Below are positions 1 through 8,573 of a stretch of 64,000 nt of DNA, in pieces. Under the pieces are notes generated by a model that worked only from the letters and a program-made list of their open reading frames with translations, did not search any database and had not been told where the DNA came from. Position numbers and translations under genes: made by a program. This DNA is from Lachnospiraceae bacterium KH1T2. GTDB taxonomy: Bacteria > Bacillota > Clostridia > Lachnospirales > Lachnospiraceae. The stretch's first letter is position 1. Every line of letters starts with the position of its first letter. Location: contig FOSY01000003.1 of assembly GCA_900114405.1 (NCBI GenBank), forward strand, positions 310,001 through 374,000, read 5' to 3'.

Positions 1-752
1 CAGGACAGACAATCATCGCTGGTATGGGTGAGCTTCACCTTGAAATCATCGTTGACCGTCTTCTTCGTGAATTCAATGTAGAAGCAAACGTAGGTGCTCC
101 TCAGGTTGCATACAAGGAAGCTATCACTAAGAAGGTTGATATCGATTCTAAGTATGTTAAGCAGTCCGGTGGACGTGGTCAGTATGGTCATGCTAAGATC
201 ACATTCGAGCCTATGGACGTTAATGGTGAGAATGAGTACGAGTTCATCAACAACGTAACTGGTGGTGCTATTCCTAAGGAATATATCCCATCTGTTGATG
301 AAGGTATTCAGGAAGCTATGAAGACAGGTATCCTTGGTGGATTCCCTGTTACTGGTATCAAAGCTACATGTTATGATGGATCATACCACGAAGTCGATTC
401 ATCTGAAATGGCATTCCACATTGCCGGTTCTATGGCTCTTAAGGATGCTCTTCAGAAGGGTGCTTCAGTTCTCCTTGAGCCTATCATGAAGGTCGAAGTT
501 ACAATGCCTGAGGAATACATGGGTGATGTAATCGGCGATATGAACTCAAGACGTGGACAGGTTTCTGGTATGGAAGACATCCCAGGTGGTAAGATGGTTA
601 AGGCTATGACTCCACTTTCAGAGATGTTCGGATATGCTACAGACCTTCGTTCAAGAACACAGGGTCGTGGTAACTACTCAATGTTCTTTGATCACTATGA
701 GCCAGTTCCGAAGAATGTTGCCGATAAGGTACTTTCTAACAAGAAGGGCTGA
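1..752 (+). CDS. fusA: Elongation factor G, C-terminal part (partial)
   Basis: This is the 3' end of the gene for the translocation GTPase EF-G; the 5' part lies outside the window and the reading frame is already open at base 3. The visible residues cover domains III-V, starting at the family segment [15 protein letters not shown] and including the domain IV stretch [10 protein letters not shown]. It ends with TGA at 750-752 after a lysine-rich tail. EF-G moves the tRNA-mRNA complex through the ribosome after peptide bond formation. The gene is followed by tuf, the standard end of the bacterial str operon, which supports the call. An internal ATG at 24 is not a start. Codon use is strongly biased, as expected for a highly expressed gene. 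Confidence 0.97.
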   Translation, partial: GQTIIAGMGELHLEIIVDRLLREFNVEANVGAPQVAYKEAITKKVDIDSKYVKQSGGRGQYGHAKITFEPMDVNGENEYEFINNVTGGAIPKEYIPSVDEGIQEAMKTGILGGFPVTGIKATCYDGSYHEVDSSEMAFHIAGSMALKDALQKGASVLLEPIMKVEVTMPEEYMGDVIGDMNSRRGQVSGMEDIPGGKMVKAMTPLSEMFGYATDLRSRTQGRGNYSMFFDHYEPVPKNVADKVLSNKKG

Positions 753-767
753 TAATTTAAGAGATAA

Positions 768-800
768 AGCATAGATTGCTCTTTTAGAGCAGTCTATGCT
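768..800 (+). other. Hairpin in the fusA-tuf spacer
   Basis: A 14-bp stem with one G-U pair (768-781 with 787-800) around a 5-nt loop lies just after fusA. No T-run follows, so it is not a classic intrinsic terminator; it could be a processing or mRNA-stability site. A second small hairpin (about 866-887, TTTTGCG/CGCAAAA) precedes the tuf Shine-Dalgarno site. The rest of the spacer shows no gene. Confidence 0.45.
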
Positions 801-908
801 CTATAAAAGTACTTGAAAAAGTACTCTAATTCAAATATAATAACAATTAGTGTGTTATATTGTTTTTTTTGCGAGTAAACGCAAAATTTTAAGGAGGAAA
901 TAAACAAA

Positions 909-2102
909 ATGGCTAAAGCTAAATTTGAGAGAACCAAGCCGCATGTTAACATCGGTACTATTGGCCACGTAGATCACGGTAAGACTACTCTTACAGCAGC
1001 AATCACAGCAGTTCTTGCTGAGAGACTTGGTGTTGATCCGGCCGTTCCTTTCGATGAAATCGATAAAGCACCTGAAGAAAAGGCACGTGGAATAACGATT
1101 TCTACTGCACACGTTGAGTACGAGACAGAGACACGTCACTATGCACACGTTGACTGCCCAGGCCACGCTGACTATGTAAAGAACATGATCACTGGTGCTG
1201 CACAGATGGATGGTGCTATCCTCGTAGTAGCTGCTACAGACGGTGTTATGGCTCAGACTAAGGAGCACGTTCTTCTTGCTCGTCAGGTAGGCGTTCCTTA
1301 CATCGTAGTATTCCTTAACAAGTGCGATATGGTTGATGATGATGAGCTTATCGAGCTCGTAGAGATGGAGATCAGAGATCTTCTTAACGAGTACGAGTTC
1401 CCTGGCGATGACATCCCGATCGTTCGTGGTTCTGCTCTTAAGGCTCTTGAAGATCCTAAGGGTGAGTGGGGCGATAAGATCATGGAGCTTATGGCTGCAG
1501 TTGATAGCTACATCCCAACTCCTCAGAGACCTACAGATAAGCCTTTCCTTATGCCAGTAGAGGACGTATTCACAATCACAGGTCGTGGTACAGTTGCTAC
1601 TGGTAGAGTAGAGCGTGGTGTTCTTCACCTCAACGACGAAGTTGAAATCGTTGGTATCAGAGAAGAAGTTAAGAAGACTGTTGTAACTGGTATCGAAATG
1701 TTCCGTAAGCTCCTTGATGAAGGTGAAGCTGGTGATAACATCGGTGCACTTCTTCGTGGTGTTGATCGTAAGGATATCGAGCGTGGACAGGTTCTTGCTA
1801 AGCCTGGCACAGTAACATGCCACACAAACTTCACAGCTCAGGTTTACGTTCTTACTAAGGATGAAGGTGGACGTCATACTCCATTCTTCAACAACTATCG
1901 TCCACAGTTCTACTTCAGAACAACAGACGTAACAGGTGTTATCAGCCTTCCAGAAGGAACAGAAATGTGCATGCCTGGTGATAACGTTGAGATGACAATC
2001 GAGCTCATCCACCCTATCGCTATGGAGCAGGGTCTTACATTCGCTATCCGTGAGGGTGGACGTACAGTAGGATCTGGCCGTGTTGCTAACATCATTAAGT
2101 AA
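909..2102 (+). CDS. tuf: Translation elongation factor Tu
   Basis: This encodes EF-Tu (397 residues, normal length), the GTPase that brings aminoacyl-tRNA to the ribosomal A site. The G1 motif GHVDHGKTT lies near residue 20, followed by DCPGHADY, the NKCD guanine-specificity motif, and the beta-barrel domains ending in [14 protein letters not shown]. The start ATG is preceded by a strong AAGGAGG site. It follows fusA in the str operon and is closed by an intrinsic terminator at 2143-2182. A long open frame on the opposite strand (855-2012) is an artefact of the biased codon use of this highly expressed gene. Confidence 0.99.
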   Translation: MAKAKFERTKPHVNIGTIGHVDHGKTTLTAAITAVLAERLGVDPAVPFDEIDKAPEEKARGITISTAHVEYETETRHYAHVDCPGHADYVKNMITGAAQMDGAILVVAATDGVMAQTKEHVLLARQVGVPYIVVFLNKCDMVDDDELIELVEMEIRDLLNEYEFPGDDIPIVRGSALKALEDPKGEWGDKIMELMAAVDSYIPTPQRPTDKPFLMPVEDVFTITGRGTVATGRVERGVLHLNDEVEIVGIREEVKKTVVTGIEMFRKLLDEGEAGDNIGALLRGVDRKDIERGQVLAKPGTVTCHTNFTAQVYVLTKDEGGRHTPFFNNYRPQFYFRTTDVTGVISLPEGTEMCMPGDNVEMTIELIHPIAMEQGLTFAIREGGRTVGSGRVANIIK

Positions 2103-2142
2103 TTTAATCTAATATTTTAGATTTTTATATTTGTCCAAGCGT

Positions 2143-2182
2143 AAAAAGAGAGTCGGTTCCCTTCGGGGAATCGGCTCTTTTT
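2143..2182 (+). terminator. Intrinsic terminator after tuf
   Basis: An A-rich stem (AAAAAGAG, GTCGGTTCC) pairs across a CTTCGG-type loop with GGAATCGGC and CTCTTTTT. It ends the str operon transcript. Confidence 0.9.
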
Positions 2183-2283
2183 GGTAGGCAAAAATACAAT
2201 AGCTGAGTTAAATGGTGTTTTTCCGGATAAAGTATAGATTTATACCTGATTAATTATTGCATGTTTAAAATACAACTTCCATT

Positions 2284-2305
2284 ATTGTATCTTTAACGAT
2301 ACAAT
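2284..2305. promoter_or_regulatory. Inverted repeat upstream of the xylanase gene (possible operator)
   Basis: A perfect 8-bp dyad, ATTGTATC - 6 nt - GATACAAT, lies about 50 bp upstream of the xylanase start. Its position fits an operator for a carbohydrate-responsive regulator. The regulator is unknown and the assignment is inference. Confidence 0.35.
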
Positions 2306-2356
2306 TAATTCATAAATAAATTAATTGCGCGCAAGAATATTGTAATGGAGGACTGA

Positions 2357-4126
2357 ATGAAGAATAGCAAAGTTAAGAGGTTGTTTAGTAAAGTTTTGGC
2401 AATTGCTCTGGCTGCAGTAGCGATCACTACTGTAAACACTATCTCTGCTGAGGCAGCAGAGAATAATCTTCTCAACACATATGGCAAGACCTATGGATAC
2501 TCCGGAACATGTATTAATTTGTATCAGTTGAAAGATTCTAAGACGCTTGAGCTTATTAAGAAAAACTACAATAGTATCACACTCGAGAATGAGATGAAGC
2601 CGGATGCACTTTTAGGTGGTTCAGCAAGACTTATATCTGTACAGGAAGCAAAAAATCGAGGATACTACATCCCAGATAGTTATAAAGAAGCTTATGTTCC
2701 TCAGATCAATTTCAATACGGTAGATGAGGTACTTAAAATTTGTGCTCAGAACGGAATTAAAATGAGAGCACACACACTTGTTTGGCATTCACAGACACCA
2801 TCATGGTTTTTCAGAAATGGTTTTCAGGGAAATCAGGGCTTTGTACAGCCTGCAACGATGGATGCACGTATGGAGATGTACATTAAAACTGTAATGAATC
2901 ATGTATATCTCAGTAACTATGGTGATGTAGTTTATGCATGGGATATTGCAAACGAGTATCTGCATGCTTCAAATTCAGGCTGGGAGGCAGTTTATGGTAA
3001 GCGCGGAACTTCTCCTGAATTCTTAAAGAAGGCATATACTTTTGCAAATGATACTTTGAGATATTTCAAGAAAGATAAGTCAGTCAAGCTTTTCTATAAT
3101 GACTACAACACATATATGGAAGTGAATGATGTTATAAAGCTTGTCAATTATATCAACTCTGACAAAAAGGTATGCGATGGCGTTGGAATGCAGTCACACC
3201 TTGGAACAAATTTCCCAAGCACAGACAGCTATATCAATGCTATGAAGTCATTCCTCAATGCAGGATTTGAGGTTCAAGTCACAGAGATAGATATTACTAA
3301 CAAAGGTGATCGTGATCTTGAAAATTATGCATATGATCTTTTCAAGAAGATCAATGCACTGAAAAAGAATGGCGGAAAGATAACAGGCGTAACATGGTGG
3401 GGACTTTCTGACCAGGTTACATGGATAAAGGATGCAAGACCACTGCTTTTCTCTAATCCTACAACTCCAAAGTCAGCATATTATAAGGTTCTTCAGGCAT
3501 ACACAGAAACATTTGGAGGATCTCAGGACAACGGAGGAAATCAGCCGGGTAATACTCAGCAGACATCAGGAGTTATCGAAGATGGCTGGTATTATATCAA
3601 GAATACAAATTCACAGAAATACCTGACAGTTCAGGATAATCAGGTTAAGAGCTATGCAAACGTATGCATCAGCGAGGGTACTGGTGTAGATGGCCAGAAA
3701 TGGTATGTAAAGAATACAAATGACGGATACATCACACTTACAAGTAAACTTGGAAACTTCATGCTTGATGTTGCCAATGGCTCAGGTGATGATGGCGCAA
3801 ATATAGGTGTATATACAGGATATGCGGGCGACGCTCAGAAATTCGTCGTTAAGACAACTAATTACAACGGTATTTATACACTTGCTACAAAGGTTTCAAA
3901 TGCGTCTAAGTCAGTAGATGTATATGGAGCAAGAAAAGCTGATGGAACTAATGTATGCCAGTGGAGCAGCAATGGTAACGCAAATCAGCAGTGGCAGTTT
4001 GAAAAGACAGGTGATTCTGTTTATAACCTTGGTGAATCAAAGGCTGCAGAATCTGCAAGTGATGATGCTGTAGATCTTATGCAGGAATTTGATGAAGATG
4101 AAGGCGAAGTTGTAGTTATCGAATAA
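2357..4126 (+). CDS. Secreted GH10 endo-1,4-beta-xylanase with C-terminal ricin-type (CBM13-like) module
   Basis: The product (589 residues) should hydrolyse the xylan backbone outside the cell. Residues 1-34 form a signal peptide with a lysine-rich start, an alanine/valine-rich core and cleavage near AEA-AEN. The GH10 barrel spans about 45-385: LENEMKPD, HTLVWHSQTPSW, general acid/base Glu200 in WDIANEYLH, nucleophile Glu310 in VQVTEIDIT, and GVTWWGLSD. A Gly/Asn/Gln linker (about 390-405) leads to a beta-trefoil ricin-type module (about 410-560) with W-Y-K-N and QQW repeats. The last 30 residues are an unusual acidic tail rich in Asp and Glu. An AGGAGG-like site sits 7 nt before the ATG. 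The gene is monocistronic between terminators. Typical of rumen and gut Lachnospiraceae that degrade hemicellulose. Confidence 0.95.
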   Translation: MKNSKVKRLFSKVLAIALAAVAITTVNTISAEAAENNLLNTYGKTYGYSGTCINLYQLKDSKTLELIKKNYNSITLENEMKPDALLGGSARLISVQEAKNRGYYIPDSYKEAYVPQINFNTVDEVLKICAQNGIKMRAHTLVWHSQTPSWFFRNGFQGNQGFVQPATMDARMEMYIKTVMNHVYLSNYGDVVYAWDIANEYLHASNSGWEAVYGKRGTSPEFLKKAYTFANDTLRYFKKDKSVKLFYNDYNTYMEVNDVIKLVNYINSDKKVCDGVGMQSHLGTNFPSTDSYINAMKSFLNAGFEVQVTEIDITNKGDRDLENYAYDLFKKINALKKNGGKITGVTWWGLSDQVTWIKDARPLLFSNPTTPKSAYYKVLQAYTETFGGSQDNGGNQPGNTQQTSGVIEDGWYYIKNTNSQKYLTVQDNQVKSYANVCISEGTGVDGQKWYVKNTNDGYITLTSKLGNFMLDVANGSGDDGANIGVYTGYAGDAQKFVVKTTNYNGIYTLATKVSNASKSVDVYGARKADGTNVCQWSSNGNANQQWQFEKTGDSVYNLGESKAAESASDDAVDLMQEFDEDEGEVVVIE

Positions 4127-4150
4127 TAAAATCTTATATATCTCAAAAAT

Positions 4151-4187
4151 ACCGCCGGTCAGTATATGCTGATCGGCGGTTTATTAT
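4151..4187 (+). terminator. Intrinsic terminator after the xylanase gene
   Basis: Stem ACCGCCGGTCAG / CTGATCGGCGGT with a 5-6 nt loop, followed by TTATTATTA. Confidence 0.8.
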
Positions 4188-4214
4188 TAACGACATAAGT
4201 GGTAAAATAAAAAG

Positions 4215-4249
4215 AAAACCTTTCGGATTTATGAGCCGAAAGGTTTTTG
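4215..4249 (+). terminator. Intrinsic terminator 20 nt upstream of the glycosylase start
   Basis: A perfect 12-bp stem (AAAACCTTTCGG / CCGAAAGGTTTT) with a 9-nt loop and a T-run ends just before the Shine-Dalgarno site of the next gene. It may be a second stop for the xylanase transcript or an attenuator in the leader of the glycosylase gene; a weak -10-like TAAAAT lies at 4203. Confidence 0.75.
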
Positions 4250-4267
4250 TTTGTGAAAGGAATAGAA

Positions 4268-4834
4268 ATGTCACAGGAATATCAGCATCTATATCATGAA
4301 TTCGGACCGCTGTATGACGAAAATTCTAAAATATTGATATTGGGCAGCTTTCCGTCAGTAAAATCCAGAGAGGTCAATTTTTACTACGGACATCCGCAGA
4401 ATAGATTTTGGAGGATCATCAGGGCGATTTTTGATGAAAAGGTATATGATGAGGCGATGAACGGTGGTGCAGTAGCTCTTCCGGAAAATTTTGAAGAAAA
4501 GAAGCGGCTTATACTTGAGAATCATCTTGCGCTGTGGGATACGATAGATCAATGCAGCATCATAGGCTCTCAGGACAGCACTATAAAAGATGTGAAAGTA
4601 AGCGACTTTCCGGCACTTTTGTCTAAATGTGATATAGTTAAGATCTGCTGTAATGGTACAGCTTCTTATAATTTCTTTATGAAATACGCATACGAAAATG
4701 TAAAAAAATATTATACTGGCTCAGGTGGAAAAGTCCCGGATATTGTAAAGCTTCCATCGACTTCTCCGGCAAATGCAGCGTGGAGGCTGCCGAGGCTTAT
4801 TGAAGCTTGGAGTAAAGAGATACAAAAGAAGTAA
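4268..4834 (+). CDS. DNA-deoxyinosine / mismatch-type glycosylase (uracil-DNA glycosylase superfamily)
   Basis: The 188-residue protein resembles the DNA-deoxyinosine glycosylase branch of the uracil-DNA glycosylase superfamily, which removes deaminated bases from DNA in base excision repair. Visible family features are ILGSFPSVKSREVNFYYGHP followed by QNRFW near the N-terminus, the ALWDTIDQCSIIGSQDSTI segment, and a C-terminal LPSTSPANAAW motif that matches the superfamily HPSP/STSP loop. ATG 4268 is chosen over an upstream in-frame TTG because AAAGGA lies 6 nt before it and the TTG falls in the terminator. The 3' end lies 10 nt before the next start, so the two genes are probably co-transcribed. 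The exact substrate is inferred. Confidence 0.85.
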   Translation: MSQEYQHLYHEFGPLYDENSKILILGSFPSVKSREVNFYYGHPQNRFWRIIRAIFDEKVYDEAMNGGAVALPENFEEKKRLILENHLALWDTIDQCSIIGSQDSTIKDVKVSDFPALLSKCDIVKICCNGTASYNFFMKYAYENVKKYYTGSGGKVPDIVKLPSTSPANAAWRLPRLIEAWSKEIQKK

Positions 4835-4844
4835 AGGATGTAGT

Positions 4845-5783
4845 TTGGTTAAATTGAATAGTTTTTTTAGCAGCAAATTGGTTATCTTCCTGGGGGCGCT
4901 CATAAGCTGCAGCCTTTGGGGTAGTGCTTTTCCATGCATTAAACTTGGATATCAGGTCTTTAAGATAGACTCTGCGGCGACAGCCGATATTATCATATTT
5001 GCAGGTGAAAGATTTGCGCTGGCAGGGATTCTTGTACTGGTATTTGCAAGCATCATGAAGAAAAAGCTGATACTGCCGCGGTTAGATGAAATCCCGGATG
5101 TATTTTTGCTGAGCCTTTTTCAGACGATCGGGCAGTATATATTATTTTACATAGGTCTGGCGCATACATCAGGGATAAATGGATCTATCATAAATTCACT
5201 TTCGTCATTTGTAGCTATATTAGTGGCGGTATATGGCTTTAGGATCGAGAAGATGGACAGGAAAAAGGCGCTTGGATGTGCCTTAGGGGTTGCAGGCGTG
5301 CTTGTGATTAATCTTACAGGCGGTAAAATTGCATTTAATGTTGCCGGAGATCTGATGGTACTGCTATCAACTGTAGCTTATGCCATATCTTCAACGCTGA
5401 TAAAGATAAAATCACAAATGCATGATACAGTGATGCTCTCAGGAGCACAGTTTATCGTTGGAGGACTGGTAATGATGGCGGTAGGCTCTGTCATGGGAGG
5501 CAGGTTCCATGTGGCAGGAGCATCTGGTGTGATGCTGCTCGTGTATCTGGCACTTATATCTTCAGTCGCATATACGCTGTGGGGGATTCTCTTAAAGTAC
5601 AATGATGTATCCAACGTATCTATTTATGGCTTTATTACGCCGATAATGGGTATGATACTGTCGATGGTGATCTTGTCAGAGGGGCAGGACTTCGGAATGA
5701 AGCATGTGGTAGGGCTTCTGGCGATATCAGCCGGAATTTATATAGTTAATGCTGATATTAAGTTTTTGATTGATCAGGCATAA
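4845..5783 (+). CDS. EamA/DMT-family membrane transporter
   Basis: A 312-residue integral membrane protein with about ten hydrophobic segments in two repeated five-helix halves, as in the drug/metabolite transporter (EamA, RhaT-like) family. The first half opens with GALISCSLWGSAFPCIKLGY, a typical EamA segment with a Trp and an 'AFP' turn; the second half has SSVAYTLWGILLKYNDVS and a 'TPIMGMILSMVILSE' segment. It probably exports a small metabolite; the substrate cannot be read. The start is taken as TTG 4845, with AAAGGA 6 nt before it, 10 nt after the glycosylase stop; an upstream in-frame start at 4773 would overlap the glycosylase gene and add a charged, non-family extension. Confidence 0.88.
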   Translation: MVKLNSFFSSKLVIFLGALISCSLWGSAFPCIKLGYQVFKIDSAATADIIIFAGERFALAGILVLVFASIMKKKLILPRLDEIPDVFLLSLFQTIGQYILFYIGLAHTSGINGSIINSLSSFVAILVAVYGFRIEKMDRKKALGCALGVAGVLVINLTGGKIAFNVAGDLMVLLSTVAYAISSTLIKIKSQMHDTVMLSGAQFIVGGLVMMAVGSVMGGRFHVAGASGVMLLVYLALISSVAYTLWGILLKYNDVSNVSIYGFITPIMGMILSMVILSEGQDFGMKHVVGLLAISAGIYIVNADIKFLIDQA

Positions 5784-5869
5784 TTGAAGGCGTTAATTTT
5801 TGCTGATGAGAGCTTGTATCGTCAGTGTTTTGAGAAGCGATGATATATTCGGATCAAAGAGGTTTTATA

Positions 5870-6478
5870 ATGGATAATGAACTTGAATGGGATAAAATGT
5901 TAAAAATACGTACTTCCGGAAGAGATGATACGGATGCGGATCAGTTTAGGTTTCCGTATGAGCCTACGCCGTACTCAGTGCTCGAAAGATTGGCAAATTC
6001 CGGATATATCCGTAAAAATAATACATTGATAGATTATGGTGCAGGAAAGGGAAGGGTTGATTTTTTCCTTTCATATCAGACAAGATGTCACTCGATTGGT
6101 GTTGAATATAATGAGCGTATATTTAATGCGTTGGAAGAGAATAAGAGTACTTCAGCAGCCGGGAGAAGGACAGATTTTGTGCTTGCAGATGCAGTAAAAT
6201 ATGATGTTCCTGCAGAAGCAGACAGATTTTATTTCTTTAATCCATTTTCGATAGAGATACTGCTGAGCGTGATAAAAAAGATAAAAGAGTCATATTACAT
6301 AAATCAGAGAGAAATGCTCTTTTTCTTTTACTACCCGAATAAAGAATATCTTGCATACCTTAACAGCAGTGATGAGATGGAACTTATAGATGAGATAAGT
6401 ACGATCGATCTTTTTGAAGGAAATGATGAGAGGGAAAAAATCGCTGTATATCGGGTTACTAATTTTTTAGGAAATTAA
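5870..6478 (+). CDS. SAM-dependent methyltransferase of unknown substrate
   Basis: A 202-residue soluble protein with a class I methyltransferase core: the glycine-rich motif I LIDYGAGKGRVDFFL near residue 50-65, an acidic residue ending the next strand in SIGVEYNERIF (ribose binding), and FVLADAVKYD as motif II/III. The later FFNPFSIEILLSVI segment stands where the family has its catalytic NP-x-F-type loop. ATG 5870 is chosen because AAAGAGG lies 8 nt upstream; an in-frame ATG at 5840 lacks such a site. It stands alone after the transporter gene. The substrate is unknown; similar small proteins occur widely in Firmicutes. Confidence 0.75.
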   Translation: MDNELEWDKMLKIRTSGRDDTDADQFRFPYEPTPYSVLERLANSGYIRKNNTLIDYGAGKGRVDFFLSYQTRCHSIGVEYNERIFNALEENKSTSAAGRRTDFVLADAVKYDVPAEADRFYFFNPFSIEILLSVIKKIKESYYINQREMLFFFYYPNKEYLAYLNSSDEMELIDEISTIDLFEGNDEREKIAVYRVTNFLGN

Positions 6479-6487
6479 TACCGATAT
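6460..6487 (+). promoter_or_regulatory. Weak sigma-28-like promoter candidate upstream of the EAL gene
   Basis: ACCGATAT at 6480-6487 resembles the Gram-positive sigma-D/sigma-28 -10 element (GCCGATAA) and is identical to the octamer before the chemoreceptor gene at 43321. The matching -35 is poor: TAAT with a 16-nt spacer. Confidence 0.25.
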
Positions 6488-6603
6488 ATTTATATAGCAA
6501 ATGTCAAAATTTTTTTGATGTCTGCTGCGCGGATTTTGGCTGCTGAAAGCAGCATATTTCCTTAAAAACAAGTGTTATGTTGTTGGGTGAATTGGGGAAG
6601 AGT

Positions 6604-8538
6604 ATGTATTGGAACTGTGATTTCGCAATTGTATCAATGATAATTAATATAATACTGTACTGCTTTTATAATCGCAAAAAGTTCCTTCCGCTCAGAAGAA
6701 ATAGGTTATTTCATGCGATTATCGTAACAGAGCTTGTTGCAGCAGGAGTAGATATTGTCTCATCGGTTTTGTGTGAATTTTATCGTTTTATTCCGGAATA
6801 CTTAAATGAGCTGATATGTACAGCCTTTTATATTATATATATTCAGGTGATAGTATTTGTATTTGTGCATACTAGAGCCTTCTTTAATGTTGATCCTAAG
6901 AGAAAAGGCGGAATATATTACATACCGGCGATCGTAATGATATTGTTGTATCTGTCTAATTTGTATCTGCATTTTATCTTTTCGATAACAAAGGAAAACG
7001 GATTTGCTTTTAAGCCGGCATTCAATCTGTCGGTATATTTCAGCCTGTTTTATGCGATAGTTGCGATAGTGAGTATTTTAAGAAATGCGGATAAGATAAG
7101 TGCTGAGCAAAAGTTCGGATTGGTTAGTGCATGGGTGATCATATTTTTAGGTGTGATCTATGAAAGAGTAAATCCACGTCTTTTGATAACTAACCTTACA
7201 GTAACTATAGCGGAGCTGGTTTTATATCTGATCCAGCAAAATCCTGACTTGTATCGTGACAGATTCAATGAGATGTATAATTATAGGGGATTTGAGGAAA
7301 TTGCGATAGACTTATCAGGCAGGGGTGAGTCGTTCTCAGGTTTATGTATAGAAATACAGAATTATGAGAATATGAGATCGGTGTATAACGGTAATACAAT
7401 TGAAAGTATAAGCAGCAAGATAAGTGATTACATTGTTGAGCAGTTTAAGGAAACTGACCTCAAGTTTTATCTCTCAAAAGGCATGTATATCATCCTGTTT
7501 TCTGATGAGGATGAACACCGCGATGAAGCAGCGGAGATAGTTAAAAGATTTAATACACCGTGGGAAATACCATGCGGCTTGCAAGAAAAGTATTACATAA
7601 GAGTTGATGTTACGGCGGTTTATCTGCCTAGACAGACATGGGGGAAAGATTACTCACAGTTTAGGGATATGATTTTTGAGATATTTACGCTCTTTTCTGA
7701 TGAGGAGATCAATAAAGTACATGTAATGGATGATGATAAAAAGCGCAGGATAAAGAGGAGATATGAGGTTGCGCAGGCTATAGAGAGGGCTTTGATCAAC
7801 AAGTCGGTTGAAGTATATTATCAGCCTATATACTCTTATGAAAAAAACAAAGTCATAAGTGCTGAGGCATTGGCACGGATGCATGATGATAAGCTTGGAT
7901 TCATACCACCGGATGAATTTATCTCAATAGCAGAAAAGAATGGCAAAATAACAGAGCTTGGATATCAGATATTCGAAAAGATATGCGCCTTTATAAGAGA
8001 TCATGACCTTGATAAAATGGGGCTTGATTACATAGAGATAAATCTTTCGCCGATACAGTTTAGAAATGAAAAGCTTGCAGAAAGACTATTGGAGATAATT
8101 GATAAGTACAAGGTTGATCCGCGAAAACTAAATTTCGAGATAACGGAATCGGCTATGACGGATATAGGAAGGACATTGCGGCAGATAGAGCCGCTGAAAG
8201 AACGTGGCATAAGCTTCTCGATGGATGACTATGGGACAGGATATTCGAATCTCATAGCGATATTTAAGCTGCCGTTTTCTATATTGAAGATTGATAAATC
8301 AATAGTTTGGAGCCATTTCAACAGGGAAAATGACATGCTCTATGACTTCATAAAGGTCTTTAGGAAAAATGGGCTTAAAGTTGTCTGTGAGGGAGTGGAA
8401 ACTGAGGAGATGGTAAATGAACTAAATGATATGGAATGCGAATTTCAGCAGGGATATTATTATTCAAGACCGGTTGAAGAGTCGCAGTTCTTGAATTACA
8501 TCGAAAAAATAAATGGAAATAGAAGTTCGGTACGTTGA
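6604..8538 (+). CDS. Membrane-bound EAL-domain c-di-GMP phosphodiesterase with degenerate GGDEF domain
   Basis: A 644-residue protein that probably hydrolyses c-di-GMP. The N-terminal 215 residues hold about seven membrane helices. Residues about 220-390 look like a GGDEF fold without the catalytic loop: SKGMYIILF stands where GGDEF is expected. The C-terminal EAL domain keeps the catalytic set: E421 in EALAR, EINLSPIQF, FEITES, D541-D542 in MDDYGTGYSN, LKIDKS, CEGVE and QGYYYSRP, so it should be active. ATG 6604 is preferred over ATG 6577 because GGGGAAG lies just upstream of it. The following gene's promoter overlaps its stop codon. A sigma-28-like octamer upstream (6480) hints at co-regulation with motility, but weakly. 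Confidence 0.9.
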   Translation: MYWNCDFAIVSMIINIILYCFYNRKKFLPLRRNRLFHAIIVTELVAAGVDIVSSVLCEFYRFIPEYLNELICTAFYIIYIQVIVFVFVHTRAFFNVDPKRKGGIYYIPAIVMILLYLSNLYLHFIFSITKENGFAFKPAFNLSVYFSLFYAIVAIVSILRNADKISAEQKFGLVSAWVIIFLGVIYERVNPRLLITNLTVTIAELVLYLIQQNPDLYRDRFNEMYNYRGFEEIAIDLSGRGESFSGLCIEIQNYENMRSVYNGNTIESISSKISDYIVEQFKETDLKFYLSKGMYIILFSDEDEHRDEAAEIVKRFNTPWEIPCGLQEKYYIRVDVTAVYLPRQTWGKDYSQFRDMIFEIFTLFSDEEINKVHVMDDDKKRRIKRRYEVAQAIERALINKSVEVYYQPIYSYEKNKVISAEALARMHDDKLGFIPPDEFISIAEKNGKITELGYQIFEKICAFIRDHDLDKMGLDYIEINLSPIQFRNEKLAERLLEIIDKYKVDPRKLNFEITESAMTDIGRTLRQIEPLKERGISFSMDDYGTGYSNLIAIFKLPFSILKIDKSIVWSHFNRENDMLYDFIKVFRKNGLKVVCEGVETEEMVNELNDMECEFQQGYYYSRPVEESQFLNYIEKINGNRSSVR

Positions 8539-8564
8539 CATTGCTGACACGAAATAAGTATAAT
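8535..8564 (+). promoter_or_regulatory. Consensus sigma-A promoter, 9 nt before the start codon
   Basis: TTGACA (8535-8540), 18-nt spacer, TATAAT (8559-8564). Both boxes are perfect. The -35 box contains the stop codon of the EAL gene. The expected transcription start (about 8571) lies only about 3 nt before the ATG at 8574, and no Shine-Dalgarno site exists in the gap. Confidence 0.75.
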
Positions 8565-8573
8565 TAATTTATT

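Noticed and set aside
855..2012. Long antisense open frame (385 codons) opposite tuf
   Set aside because: It mirrors the extreme codon bias of tuf, has no ribosome binding site and reads as Cys/Ser-rich nonsense.
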